DNA of 64,000 bases from Lachnospiraceae bacterium XPB1003 (GCA_900102065.1 FMVK01000002.1:310001-374000), one strand, 5' to 3'. Shown: positions 1 through 7,964, counted from the stretch's first letter. The notes: generated by a model from the letters alone, not told the origin. A program made the numbers and translations.

Positions 1-1819
1 CGCTTATCGCGATACCTGCATCTGCCGCGGAAAGTGCCGGTGAATCATTGATCCCGTCTCCTATCATGATCACCTTGTATCCGTCTTTCTTTTTAGCTTC
101 AACAAAACCGGCTTTATCCTCCGGAAGTACTTCCGAGTGATACTCATCCACTCCTACCAGAGAGGCAATCCTTTTTGCAGTTCTTTCGCTGTCTCCGGTC
201 ATCATAACAATACGGGATATGCCCTGCTTCCTTAAGTCATTGACCGTCCGCGCGGCATCTTCCCTTAACGGATCTTCTATAAGTATGACTGCTGCGAGCC
301 TGCCATCCTTGGCATAATACAGATGCGAGTATTCATCCGGTAACGCTTCAAACTGTGCTTTCTTATCTTCCGGAAGGCTCACTCCTTCGTCTTCAAAAAC
401 GAAATGATAGCTTCCAATCAGAGCACGGTTCCCATTGATCTCGGAAGAAATGCCATGAGCCACCACGTATTCCACCTTTGTGTGAAATTCTTCGTGCGTA
501 AGCCCCTTGTCTGCCGCGGCTTTTACGACTGCATTTGCGATGGAATGCGGGAAATGCTCCTCGAGACAGGCTGCCTCACGGAGAAGTTCATCACTGCTCT
601 CACCGTTAAAGGAAACTACATCCTTCACCGTCGGCTCAGCCTTTGTAAGCGTGCCGGTCTTGTCAAATACGATCACATCCGCCTCGGAAACAGCTTCCAG
701 GAATTTTCCGCCTTTTACCGTTACACTGTTTTCTCCTGCTTCCCTTATCGCAGAAAGAACCGATATCGGCATGGCAAGCTTCAATGCGCAGGAATAGTCC
801 ACCATCAGAACGGATACCGCCTTGGTCACGTTCCTGCCAAGAAGGAATGTGAGTGCCGCTCCCGCAAGCGTATAGGGAACAAGCCTGTCCGCAAGTCCTT
901 CCGCTTTACTCTCAAGGCCGGATTTCAGTTTTTCCGACTCCTCGATCATGCGAACGATCTTGTCATATCGACCGTTTCCGCCTACTGCGGTCACACGTAC
1001 GGTAATCTCGCCTTCTTCAACCACAGTCCCGGCAAAAACGCTTCCGCCTTCCTCTTTTCTGACAGGGATCGCTTCCCCTGTCATTGAGGCCTGATTGACC
1101 ATGGCATCACCCTTTGTAACCACACCGTCAAACGGAATAATATTGCCCATGCGGATAACAACCTGATCTCCGCTTACGATCCTGTCCGCATCCGTAAGTA
1201 CCTCTTCCGTACCGCAAACCTTCCATACACGGCTGATGTTAAGCGACATCTGCCTTGCAAGGTCGGTGGCGCATTTCTTATGTGTCCATTCTTCAAGCGT
1301 ATCTCCGATTCCCAAAAGGAGCATGACCGAAGACGCTGTGGAATAGTCCTTAACAAGTACGGACGCGCTGATCGCTATAGCGTCAAGCAGCTCCACCTTC
1401 AGCTTCTTCTCCGGGATTGTCTTAAGACCTCGCCAAATATAACTAAGTGATTTCAGACAGGTAAGGACTGTCCTTACGGGAACCGGCACAAGCAGCCTCT
1501 TACCGTAATGCCACACTGTTTTCGTCACGAGATCTTCATAATACTTTGCATTCAGTTCTCTTGAAGAACTTTCAAAGACGCTTTCCGGAACCTCTGTTTT
1601 CTCCGAACTGTACTCCCTTATGATCCGAATGATCGCATCTCTGTCTCCGGAATATACGATCACGGCATCTGCGGTACGTTCATAGACCACAGCCTTCTCG
1701 ATGAAGGGAAAGCCCTCAAGATAGTATTGCAGCGTATCGGCTTCGCGGTAAGAAAAACGGGGTTTTGAAAAATGCACTCGTATCATTCCCGGGATTTCAT
1801 GTTTTATAACCGCTTTCAT
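1..1819 (-). CDS. Heavy-metal P1B-type ATPase, C-terminal end cut by window
   Basis: Membrane pump that would move a transition metal across the cytoplasmic membrane using ATP. My translation from the ATG at 1819 gives about 606 codons before the window ends. The N-terminus is a short HMA-like fold without a CxxC motif. Then come membrane helices, an actuator domain with TGEAIP, the phosphorylation motif DKTGTLTK, an HFPHSIA motif corresponding to the usual HP locus, and GDGINDSPAL. The membrane motif that is normally CPC reads SCA (in DYSCALKLAMP), so the metal cannot be assigned from the usual rule. It lies 16 bp after the DUF6110-type gene and ends the feo gene run, which suggests iron or manganese; that is inference. 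A GGAG about 10 nt upstream supports the start. Confidence 0.9.
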   Translation of the reverse strand, partial: MKAVIKHEIPGMIRVHFSKPRFSYREADTLQYYLEGFPFIEKAVVYERTADAVIVYSGDRDAIIRIIREYSSEKTEVPESVFESSSRELNAKYYEDLVTKTVWHYGKRLLVPVPVRTVLTCLKSLSYIWRGLKTIPEKKLKVELLDAIAISASVLVKDYSTASSVMLLLGIGDTLEEWTHKKCATDLARQMSLNISRVWKVCGTEEVLTDADRIVSGDQVVIRMGNIIPFDGVVTKGDAMVNQASMTGEAIPVRKEEGGSVFAGTVVEEGEITVRVTAVGGNGRYDKIVRMIEESEKLKSGLESKAEGLADRLVPYTLAGAALTFLLGRNVTKAVSVLMVDYSCALKLAMPISVLSAIREAGENSVTVKGGKFLEAVSEADVIVFDKTGTLTKAEPTVKDVVSFNGESSDELLREAACLEEHFPHSIANAVVKAAADKGLTHEEFHTKVEYVVAHGISSEINGNRALIGSYHFVFEDEGVSLPEDKKAQFEALPDEYSHLYYAKDGRLAAVILIEDPLREDAARTVNDLRKQGISRIVMMTGDSERTAKRIASLVGVDEYHSEVLPEDKAGFVEAKKKDGYKVIMIGDGINDSPALSAADAGIAIS

Positions 1820-1835
1820 AAATTGCACACTCCGT

Positions 1836-2099
1836 TCAGGCTTCGGCCGTTTCTTCGTTTATCTCCGCTTCCTGCTCTTTTGCAACTCTTTCTTCGTTGA
1901 TCTGCTTGGCTGCCTCATAGATATCCGTGCAGTTCTCCTGAAGAACGGTTGCCTGATCCACCACCGTATCCTTCGCCCTGAGTACAGCTGCGGTGCAGTG
2001 TGTGTACACCTTCTTCGCGTCCTTGCTCGACAGGATCTTAATGCCTGCCGTTCCAAACAGTACTCCACCTAAGAATAATCCAAGTTTGCTCCACTTCAT
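1836..2099 (-). CDS. DUF6110-type small membrane protein
   Basis: An 87-residue protein beginning MKWSKLGLFLGGVLFG, a single N-terminal glycine-rich membrane segment, followed by a charged helical tail rich in Glu and Ala. It resembles the DUF6110 family, which from memory sits next to heavy-metal P-type ATPases in Clostridia; its function is unknown. I chose the ATG at 2099 because GGAGG lies about 8 nt upstream; a longer in-frame extension reaches back into the preceding gene and has no such site. It sits between the FeoC-like gene and the ATPase, so a helper role for the pump is the simplest guess. Confidence 0.75.
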   Translation of the reverse strand: MKWSKLGLFLGGVLFGTAGIKILSSKDAKKVYTHCTAAVLRAKDTVVDQATVLQENCTDIYEAAKQINEERVAKEQEAEINEETAEA

Positions 2100-2119
2100 T
2101 TTACGTATCCTCCTTAGTT

Positions 2120-2395
2120 TTATTGAGTATTCTTCACTACTTCCCACATTTCGCCCATGTTCTTAAAGCCTCCATCCGGAAGACAGCCCTTACACGGCGC
2201 GGAGCCGGAGTGCATAGCGCACTCCGAGCATTTTCCCGCCCCGCAGGAAGGAGAAAAGGATCTCTTAATGAGTCCCATTTTTTCGAGATATTCGATCTTT
2301 CGTTTAATATCTTCTGTATTCGTATTCAGTTGGTCGGCAAGCATTTCGATTGTCCTTGCGTGACCATCTTTAAGTAGTTCAAGCAATTCTTCCAT
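2120..2395 (-). CDS. FeoC-like winged-helix protein with cysteine cluster
   Basis: A 91-residue protein with an N-terminal winged-helix region (about residues 1-50) and a C-terminal segment with five cysteines, reading CGAGKCSECAMHSG and then PCKGC. FeoC proteins of this layout act with FeoB and can bind an iron-sulfur cluster through such cysteines; whether this one controls transcription or FeoB stability is not visible here. The ATG at 2395 is preferred over a GTG at 2404, because AGGGGTG lies about 8 nt before the ATG. The gene starts 17 bp after the feoB stop, so it is cotranscribed with feoAB. Confidence 0.8.
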   Translation of the reverse strand: MEELLELLKDGHARTIEMLADQLNTNTEDIKRKIEYLEKMGLIKRSFSPSCGAGKCSECAMHSGSAPCKGCLPDGGFKNMGEMWEVVKNTQ

Positions 2396-2411
2396 TACGA
2401 TCACCCCTGCG

Positions 2412-4424
2412 TTACCAGATCAGTAAACCGATATGATATGCCAGGAACGCCAGGATCAGCGATACAACCGTGTAATAAAGCACGATCCTTCCGGTCCACT
2501 TGGCCGAATGAGTCTCCTGGTATGTGGCTGCAAGTGCTACCACGCAGGGCATGTTAAATGTCATGGCAAAGATAAATGCCAGGGCCTCAGGCTTTGTAAC
2601 ATTAGCCAAAAGAAGGCTGCCTAAGTTCGAAGTATTTGCAGCGCCCGACATAGCCTGCGTGAAAGCAGTACCGTAAGCTCCGCCACTGTAAAGAGCACTG
2701 ATCACACCGATAGCACCCTCTTTTCCCACAGCCGAGGCCACATATGAAAGGAACAGCTGCCAGGGCAATCCAAAGAACTTGGTAACGGGTTCGATAGCCA
2801 CACCGATGTTATAAAGAATTCCACCGTTTCCTGAGGGTGAATACGAAAGGAGCCAGAAAATGCCGCAAACCAGAAGTATTACTTTCGTAACTCTGATAAA
2901 GGTTTCTTTGGTTCTTCCCAAAACATATCTGAAGAGCGCTCCCCACTTGGGTTTGTGATACGGAGGGAGCTCCATGATCATGCCGTATCTGTCTTCTTTC
3001 TTTACGAGTTTTCTGCCAAATATTTTAGCTGTAACCCACATATGAAGGAGCATGGTAATAAGTATTACCGCTATGACCAAAACAGCACCGGGGCCAAAGA
3101 ATATGGATGAAAGCATGGGGATAGTGGCCCATGCGGCACCGCAGGGAACGGCCCATGCAAGTGCGATGGTGAGAACTTTCTGTCCCCAGTTATCAATAAC
3201 TCTTGCTCCGGCAGCGCCACCCATGGTGCATCCGAAGCTTACGAGGAAGGGCATGACGGATTTTCCCTGCAAGCCAAGCTTACCCATGGTATTATCAAAA
3301 ACATAGGATATACGCGCCATTACGCCCACTTCTTCAAGCAATCCGAATACAAGCGTTACGCCGAACACAAAACCGAGCATTTTGAAGATATAAGAAAATG
3401 ACTGGATTATAACGTCACCAATGATAAGGACTATGAATTCCGGACAATTAATAGCAGTAAGACCACTCATCACAGGGGCTTTGAGCGCCAATACGGCCTC
3501 ACCTACACCCATGAACGGCAGCGCAGGAATGAACGAAGCAATAAGCCCGAAAAGTACGGTGAGTATTACCGCAGGCTTGCCCCATATTTTATTGAGAAAG
3601 ATGCGGTCGAGCCTGCCAAGTGTCACCTGCTTATCATTTGTCTTTACTGCACCGTCCAAGAGCTCATCGATCCATTTAAACTTACAGTTTCCGGTCGCAA
3701 CAGCGCCTTTCGTATTCTTTCTTGCTTCTTCGATCTTTGCGTATTCGCCCGCACTGAGAGCGTTCTTAAGCTTAGCCAGAACTACCGCATCATTTTCGAT
3801 GACTTTTACCGCAAGCCACATGGAAGAATATCCATCTATAACATTGTCAGGGATAAGGTCGCAGATCTCACGATAGCCTTTAACACTCTCATACTGTTTT
3901 GCCAGCTCTTCCACATCGATTCTTGAATCTTTAGAGATTGCTCTCTCAAGGGTCTTATAGAAGCTGTCGTAAGACTTTGCATCTGTTGCAGAAAACGGCA
4001 CTACGGGGATTCCGAGCTTCTTCTCTATAGCCGAAGCATCGATCTTCTTTCCCTGGTCCTGTGCCACATCCGCCATGTTTAACAAAAGAAAGCTGGGTAC
4101 ATTGATGCCTGCATAATCCGCAAGCATGAAAAGACTCCTTTGCAGCTGGGAACTGTCTGCAAGGATGCATACTACATCTGCCTTACCAGATGCGATAAAG
4201 TCTCTGGTAATGACTTCTTCATCTGAATTTGCCGACAGACTGTAAGACCCCGGAAGATCTGCTACCTTAAATTCTTTTCCGTCTCGTACAAAGCTTCCCT
4301 CCTTCTTCTCGACTGTCTTGCCGGGCCAGTTGCCCACATGCTGTCGGAGTCCTGTCAGTGCATTGAATAGTGTGGATTTCCCGGAGTTGGGCTGTCCGAG
4401 AAGTGCTATCGTGGCTCCGCTCAT
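2412..4424 (-). CDS. feoB: Ferrous iron transport protein FeoB
   Basis: Inner-membrane Fe(II) uptake protein of 670 residues, near the usual bacterial length. The cytoplasmic G-domain begins directly with GQPNSGKST (G1, residues about 10-18), carries DLPGSYSL (G3) and NMAD at G4, and is followed by a helical spacer. The membrane part has two repeated Gate regions, including PFLVSFGCTMGGAAGARV, then a C-terminal tail of helices. The ATG at 4424 is supported by GAGGAGGTGA just upstream and overlaps the feoA stop as ATGA, so translation of the two is coupled. An upstream in-frame extension of 11 residues is not needed. Confidence 0.97.
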   Translation of the reverse strand: MSGATIALLGQPNSGKSTLFNALTGLRQHVGNWPGKTVEKKEGSFVRDGKEFKVADLPGSYSLSANSDEEVITRDFIASGKADVVCILADSSQLQRSLFMLADYAGINVPSFLLLNMADVAQDQGKKIDASAIEKKLGIPVVPFSATDAKSYDSFYKTLERAISKDSRIDVEELAKQYESVKGYREICDLIPDNVIDGYSSMWLAVKVIENDAVVLAKLKNALSAGEYAKIEEARKNTKGAVATGNCKFKWIDELLDGAVKTNDKQVTLGRLDRIFLNKIWGKPAVILTVLFGLIASFIPALPFMGVGEAVLALKAPVMSGLTAINCPEFIVLIIGDVIIQSFSYIFKMLGFVFGVTLVFGLLEEVGVMARISYVFDNTMGKLGLQGKSVMPFLVSFGCTMGGAAGARVIDNWGQKVLTIALAWAVPCGAAWATIPMLSSIFFGPGAVLVIAVILITMLLHMWVTAKIFGRKLVKKEDRYGMIMELPPYHKPKWGALFRYVLGRTKETFIRVTKVILLVCGIFWLLSYSPSGNGGILYNIGVAIEPVTKFFGLPWQLFLSYVASAVGKEGAIGVISALYSGGAYGTAFTQAMSGAANTSNLGSLLLANVTKPEALAFIFAMTFNMPCVVALAATYQETHSAKWTGRIVLYYTVVSLILAFLAYHIGLLIW

Positions 4425-4648
4425 GCCCTCACCTCCTCTACGAGAATACCTTTGCACTCATTTCTGTTAAGCGCGATCATGGTATCTCTTGTGTACACAA
4501 GCAGAGGTCTGTTTTTATCGTTTTTTACAACTCTTACTCTGCATCCGGGAGTAAGGCCGATGGATGTGATGCGGCTCATAAACCTTGTATCACCGCTCAC
4601 TTCGCTGACAAGCGCCTCCCTGTTCTCTTTCACTTCACTCAGACTCAT
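4421..4648 (-). CDS. feoA: FeoA, SH3-like partner of FeoB
   Basis: A 75-residue cytosolic protein with the FeoA pattern: a central glycine turn (SIGLTPGCRVRVV) followed by beta strands and an acidic end. FeoA proteins bind or regulate the cytoplasmic part of FeoB. It is the first gene of the feoA-feoB-feoC run. A strong GGAGGAG lies about 6 nt before the ATG. An inverted repeat 28-44 bp upstream of the ATG is a likely operator. Confidence 0.93.
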   Translation of the reverse strand: MSLSEVKENREALVSEVSGDTRFMSRITSIGLTPGCRVRVVKNDKNRPLLVYTRDTMIALNRNECKGILVEEVRA

Positions 4649-4676
4649 TTCTCTCCTCCTGAAAAAATATATTTAT

Positions 4677-4692
4677 GTTAGCATAAACTAAC
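4677..4692. promoter_or_regulatory. Inverted-repeat operator upstream of feoA
   Basis: GTTAGCATAAACTAAC: 5-bp arms GTTAG/CTAAC around a 6-bp centre, 28 bp before the feoA ATG. The same TTAG-N6-CTAA arrangement recurs at 6683-6700 and 12861-12876. DtxR-type boxes contain TTAG-N6-CTAA, so an iron- or manganese-dependent repressor is plausible, but this is inference. Confidence 0.6.
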
Positions 4693-4700
4693 CAACATAC

Positions 4701-4735
4701 AAAAAAAATTATTTCATATCCACCAGGGTATATGA
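4701..4735 (-). terminator. Probable weak Rho-independent terminator after the HMA gene
   Basis: Read on the minus strand, a short AT-rich hairpin (arms TCATAT/ATATGA plus two G-C pairs, one bulged base) at 4714-4735 overlaps the end of the HMA gene and is followed by a run of eight T at 4708-4701. The stem is weak, so termination may be partial. It would separate the upstream two-gene unit from the feo operon. Confidence 0.45.
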
Positions 4736-5074
4736 CATGCCTTTTAACAGCTGCATAAAGTCGCTCCTGTTCATTTCTTTCTTTGAGAGGACATGTACTT
4801 CCTTATGCTCAAGGTTGACCTTTGCCCAGAGCCCGCCGTCCGAATTTATTGCATTTTCTACCTTTCTGGCGCACCCTGCACATACCATTCCTTCAACTGT
4901 CAGTTTATAGTCGAACGGGTAATGTGCTTTATTGCGGTCGCTCACACGGACTTTTTTATCCATTCCCTCACCAGTGCTGCAGCAGGAACCTCCGAATCTT
5001 ACAGTTTGGTATATCCGTCTTACGCCGAAGAACAGTAATACTATCAAAACCAGAACAATAACTGTGTTTCCCAT
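4709..5074 (-). CDS. Membrane-anchored HMA (metal-binding) protein
   Basis: A 121-residue protein: an N-terminal membrane helix (about residues 4-20), a linker with adjacent cysteines (GGSCCSTGEG, like FeoB-associated Cys-rich proteins), and a C-terminal HMA domain with the motif MVCAGCARKVENAI, whose CxxC binds soft or transition metals. The rest of the HMA fold (beta strand VNLEHKEVHV and a closing helix) is present. It probably holds metal at the inner face of the membrane for FeoB or the P-type ATPase of the same locus; that pairing is inferred from position. It begins 15 bp after the hydrolase/methyltransferase gene and has a GGAGAGG ribosome site. Confidence 0.85.
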   Translation of the reverse strand: MGNTVIVLVLIVLLFFGVRRIYQTVRFGGSCCSTGEGMDKKVRVSDRNKAHYPFDYKLTVEGMVCAGCARKVENAINSDGGLWAKVNLEHKEVHVLSKKEMNRSDFMQLLKGMSYTLVDMK

Positions 5075-5089
5075 CTTTTTGCCTCTCCA

Positions 5090-6607
5090 TCATTTAACGC
5101 ATTTGAAATATGCGATCGACCCATCCGCATGGTATTCCACTTCAGAATACAGTTTATAAAGTACCTTCATAAGCTGTTCCTCAGTAGGAAACGGTGGTGT
5201 AAACCACCCTTTCTTTGAAAGTATATTCCTGACCAGCCAGTCCGTTCTTTTTGACTTGCCCTTTATATAAAAGCAGGCGATAAAAGATCCTCCTCTTTTG
5301 AGCACGCGATATGTTTCCCTGAATGCCCTTTTCTTATCCGGAAAAGCGTGAAAGCCATTCATGCTCAGAACTATGTCGCAGCTCTGATCCTCCAACGGAA
5401 GATCACCGACATCTCCCTGTACGAAAGATATATGCCCGCAGTCTCCAAGCCTTTCTTTTGCCTGTTCCAGCATGTCCTCACTGTAATCAAGACAAGTGAT
5501 CTGTGCTTTACAAAGACTTCTCCACTTCTTTTCTGTAAATACGGCAGTTCCTACCGGAACGTCCAGGAGAGTACCTTCAAAATCATCCGGCACATATGAT
5601 AAAACTCTTCTCGCTATTTCGTTATCATCCGTCCCGCTCCAGAAAAAACGGATGTACTGTCTGCTCCAGAAGCTGCCCTGCGTCAGAACATCGTCATATA
5701 TATTTTTTGAAGACCTGTATGCATTACGTATCTTATCCGATACCGGGCCCACTTTCTCAAGCCTCGCATTTCTGGCAGTATATTCTGTATCATCCCGCTC
5801 GTCATACCCATCATAAGGAGCATTTGGATCATGAGGTTTCTGCTTTCTCAAGCTGTTGCAGACCTCGTCCCTATGTGCAAACACAAAATCCAGATCATCT
5901 GTCCAGCCTGTATGGCCGGTTATCACCTTTGGCCTGATGCCTCTGGTACGAAGCAGGTTCTCCAATTTAGCAAGAGATTTCTTTGACAGTTCATTATCCT
6001 CCGCCAGTGAATTAATGAAACTGTAACCTCCGTCCGCTCCAAACCATATCGTATCTCCGGTAAAAAGATATTCATTGTCGATCAGGTAGACCATATGTCC
6101 CCAGGTATGTCCGGGAACAAGGATTGCTTCTACCCTGATATCTCCGATGTAAAAAACATCTCCGTCTTTAAGAAGCTTCCTTTCATTGTCACTCTTTACC
6201 AAGGGAAGTTTGTACAATCCGAAGATGACTTTTCTACGCTTTACCCCCGTCATGTATTGATTCTCAATCTCGCTCAGGTACAATTTTGCGTTTCTGAATA
6301 AACCATCCGAATCTCGTTCAACTGCGCCAACGTGATCGGTGTCCTGATGTGTGATAAGAATATCTTTTATACTTGCAGGATCAATATCCAGCCATTTCAT
6401 CTTTTCTCCAAGTCGGGCATAGTTATATCCGGCATCGATCATGATCGTGGTGCCGTTTTTAGTATAAAAGAATATGTTGGCTATCCATTCACGGACACAT
6501 GCGGTCTTTTCATCGATCCAGCCTGTATTCATGGGCTTGAATATTTCCTTTCCCCTGTATCCCAATGACATTACTACCTTTTGAAAATTAGATGCTTTTC
6601 TTGACAT
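5090..6607 (-). CDS. MBL-fold hydrolase fused to a SAM methyltransferase
   Basis: A two-domain protein of 505 residues. The N-terminal half is a metallo-beta-lactamase fold with HQDTDH at residues 87-92, a second metal histidine in GHTWGHM, the bridging aspartate in FTGDTIW, and a last histidine in TGHTGW. The usual HxHxDH motif thus has Asp for the second His. The C-terminal third is a class I methyltransferase with motif I LLDVPVGTA, then CLDYSEDML, QGDVGDLP and a post-I region like the UbiE/Methyltransf_11 group. Substrates are unknown. The ATG at 6607 is chosen because GGAGGT lies 7 nt before it but only 1 nt before the ATG at 6613. An inverted-repeat operator lies about 75 bp upstream. 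Confidence 0.85.
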   Translation of the reverse strand: MSRKASNFQKVVMSLGYRGKEIFKPMNTGWIDEKTACVREWIANIFFYTKNGTTIMIDAGYNYARLGEKMKWLDIDPASIKDILITHQDTDHVGAVERDSDGLFRNAKLYLSEIENQYMTGVKRRKVIFGLYKLPLVKSDNERKLLKDGDVFYIGDIRVEAILVPGHTWGHMVYLIDNEYLFTGDTIWFGADGGYSFINSLAEDNELSKKSLAKLENLLRTRGIRPKVITGHTGWTDDLDFVFAHRDEVCNSLRKQKPHDPNAPYDGYDERDDTEYTARNARLEKVGPVSDKIRNAYRSSKNIYDDVLTQGSFWSRQYIRFFWSGTDDNEIARRVLSYVPDDFEGTLLDVPVGTAVFTEKKWRSLCKAQITCLDYSEDMLEQAKERLGDCGHISFVQGDVGDLPLEDQSCDIVLSMNGFHAFPDKKRAFRETYRVLKRGGSFIACFYIKGKSKRTDWLVRNILSKKGWFTPPFPTEEQLMKVLYKLYSEVEYHADGSIAYFKCVK

Positions 6608-6682
6608 ATTCATACCTCCGACATCAGCCCACAGATTACTGGCTGTTTGATATCTGCTGTTGAGTTATCGATCACGCGCTAT

Positions 6683-6700
6683 GGTTAGCTATCGCTAACC
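6683..6700. promoter_or_regulatory. Inverted-repeat operator upstream of the hydrolase/methyltransferase gene
   Basis: Perfect 7-bp arms GGTTAGC and GCTAACC around a 4-bp centre TATC. It is the best-formed member of the TTAG-N6-CTAA set also found upstream of feoA and of the two-methyltransferase operon. I see no convincing -35/-10 pair beside it. It lies between the TetR-gene terminator and the gene it presumably controls. Confidence 0.6.
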
Positions 6701-6719
6701 CGTTTTTGATAACTTAAAC

Positions 6720-6744
6720 AAGAAAAAAGAGCCTTTCGGCTCTT
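6720..6744 (-). terminator. Rho-independent terminator of the tetR-like gene
   Basis: On the minus strand AAGAGCC-GAAA-GGCTCTT followed by TTTTCTTGTTT, beginning 3 bp after the TetR-family stop codon. A 7-bp stem with a GAAA tetraloop and a T tract is a clear intrinsic terminator. Confidence 0.9.
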
Positions 6745-6746
6745 CT

Positions 6747-7364
6747 CTACTTAACTCCCATTATCTTCAGCCATCCCGGCATGAAGAAATCCTGGACCGT
6801 ATTCAAATATTTCTCGACCATTGCATCGTCATAATCGTGTATGATCGGTTCAAAGCATGCTGTAAGATACGCGGAAAGCAGCATGTGCAGTTCCTCCTCA
6901 CTAAGCTCTGCAGCCGGATATCCTTTTTCTTTCAGATACCTTATGGCTTCCATAAACTCTTTCTGATTTCCCTCGACATAGTCGTGGATGAAATTCTCAT
7001 ATTTCGTTCCGCCTGAACGGGACATAAGAAGTATGAATTCATCCCTTCTGGGAAGTATGATCTCCTTGATCATGTCAACGAAGGTCTCTCCGAACAGTTC
7101 CTCATCAGGCACGCCCCCGTCAACAAGGTTGTACTTTCTGTCAGTATGTCTTGCCGTCCAGTTTTTTATGCTTTCGATCAGTGGCTCAACCATGGCGTTA
7201 AACATGGCTTCTTTATCTGCATAATGCCTGTAAAGTCCGGCTGATGTCATTCCGGCACGGGCTCCGATACTTCTTATAGAAGCCTCTTCAAAACCTTTTT
7301 CCAGAAACTCCTCTTTGATGGCTTTCTTTACTCTTTCATGGCTTAATGTCTTATCTCTCGGCAT
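6747..7364 (-). CDS. TetR/AcrR-family transcriptional regulator
   Basis: A 205-residue repressor-type protein. The N-terminal helix-turn-helix (about residues 8-55) shows the family pattern EASIRSIGARAGMTSAGLYRHYADKEAMFNAM. The C-terminal ligand domain is all helical and unassigned. It ends at an intrinsic terminator, and the start has GAGGT 8 nt upstream. A 28-bp near-perfect palindrome lies 27-54 bp before the ATG, overlapping the likely -10, so autorepression is expected. By position it may also control the adjacent ABC transporter operon or the downstream hydrolase/methyltransferase gene, but neither is proven. Confidence 0.92.
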   Translation of the reverse strand: MPRDKTLSHERVKKAIKEEFLEKGFEEASIRSIGARAGMTSAGLYRHYADKEAMFNAMVEPLIESIKNWTARHTDRKYNLVDGGVPDEELFGETFVDMIKEIILPRRDEFILLMSRSGGTKYENFIHDYVEGNQKEFMEAIRYLKEKGYPAAELSEEELHMLLSAYLTACFEPIIHDYDDAMVEKYLNTVQDFFMPGWLKIMGVK

Positions 7365-7390
7365 ATATAAACCTCAAATGTATAAAAAAA

Positions 7391-7440
7391 GTAATCACTG
7401 ATAGCTATCATAGATTACGCTATTTTCACTTATTTGTCAA
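7391..7440 (-). promoter_or_regulatory. Promoter and 28-bp palindromic operator of the tetR-like gene
   Basis: On the minus strand TTGACA (7440-7435), a 17-bp spacer and TAATCT (7417-7412). The palindrome spans 7391-7418: inner arms TGATAG/CTATCA at 7399-7410 and outer arms GTAATC/GATTAC at both ends, symmetric about 7404/7405 with only the two bases between the arms differing. Its position over the -10 fits repression by the encoded TetR protein. Confidence 0.7.
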
Positions 7441-7547
7441 GAGTGCCTTTTCAGACAAATTGCTTTTTGCTTTGATCTTTGCGGCTTCATTGCAAAGAAA
7501 CGTCGCTGCATACGGGATGTTTTCTTCCCACTTGCTCTTATCCTTTG

Positions 7548-7937
7548 TCAGTATTCCAAGTTCTTTATGGTCTTCACAAAGAAGAGAAAATACACCATGT
7601 GCGCTATCCATACAACAGCAAGAATGATGCAGGGAATCCAGATCCCTTTTCTTGCCATAAAGAAGAACACAAGCCCCATAAGAATCGTTACAGTTGTCAG
7701 AATACCTGCTTTTGTGGAAGGCAGCATTCCTTCCTTCTTCACAAAAGACTCAAGATGCTTTTTATAAAGCTTTGTACCCTTAAACCAGTCATCAAGCCTC
7801 TTTGAACTTCTGGCAAAACAGTACGCAGTCACCAAATAAAACGGAGTTGTGGGAAGGATCGGAAGAAATACCCCGATTGTTCCAAGAACCAGACAAATAC
7901 ATCCAATACCAATAAAAATCGCTTTCTTAATGCTCAT
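7548..7937 (-). CDS. DUF454 (YbaN-like) small membrane protein
   Basis: A 129-residue membrane protein of the DUF454/YbaN family, recognised by its N-terminal helix followed by LGTIGVFLPILPTTPFYLVTAYCFARSS and the cytosolic loop with WFKGTKLYKKHLESF. Three or four hydrophobic segments are visible. The family has no established activity. It starts 27 bp after the second ABC half-transporter and is the last gene of that operon, so it probably assists the transporter. About 180 bp between its stop and the TetR-family start hold only the TetR promoter region and a small inverted repeat at 7476-7498. Confidence 0.85.
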   Translation of the reverse strand: MSIKKAIFIGIGCICLVLGTIGVFLPILPTTPFYLVTAYCFARSSKRLDDWFKGTKLYKKHLESFVKKEGMLPSTKAGILTTVTILMGLVFFFMARKGIWIPCIILAVVWIAHMVYFLFFVKTIKNLEY

Positions 7938-7964
7938 TCTCTTTTTCCAACTTTCCTGTTATTT

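Noticed and set aside
404-1087. Plus-strand open frame of 227 codons opposite the P-type ATPase
   Set aside because: It lies wholly antisense to clearly conserved ATPase sequence, has no ribosome site and reads as low-quality protein; it is a shadow frame.
7476-7498. TCTTTGC-N9-GCAAAGA inverted repeat as terminator of the ABC/DUF454 operon
   Set aside because: No T tract follows on the minus strand.
7426-7547. Stretch after the DUF454 stop that translates plausibly in another minus-strand frame (ends SNLSEKALLTNK)
   Set aside because: It has no start of its own outside the DUF454 gene and includes the TetR -35 region; at most a remnant of a lost gene, too weak to list.
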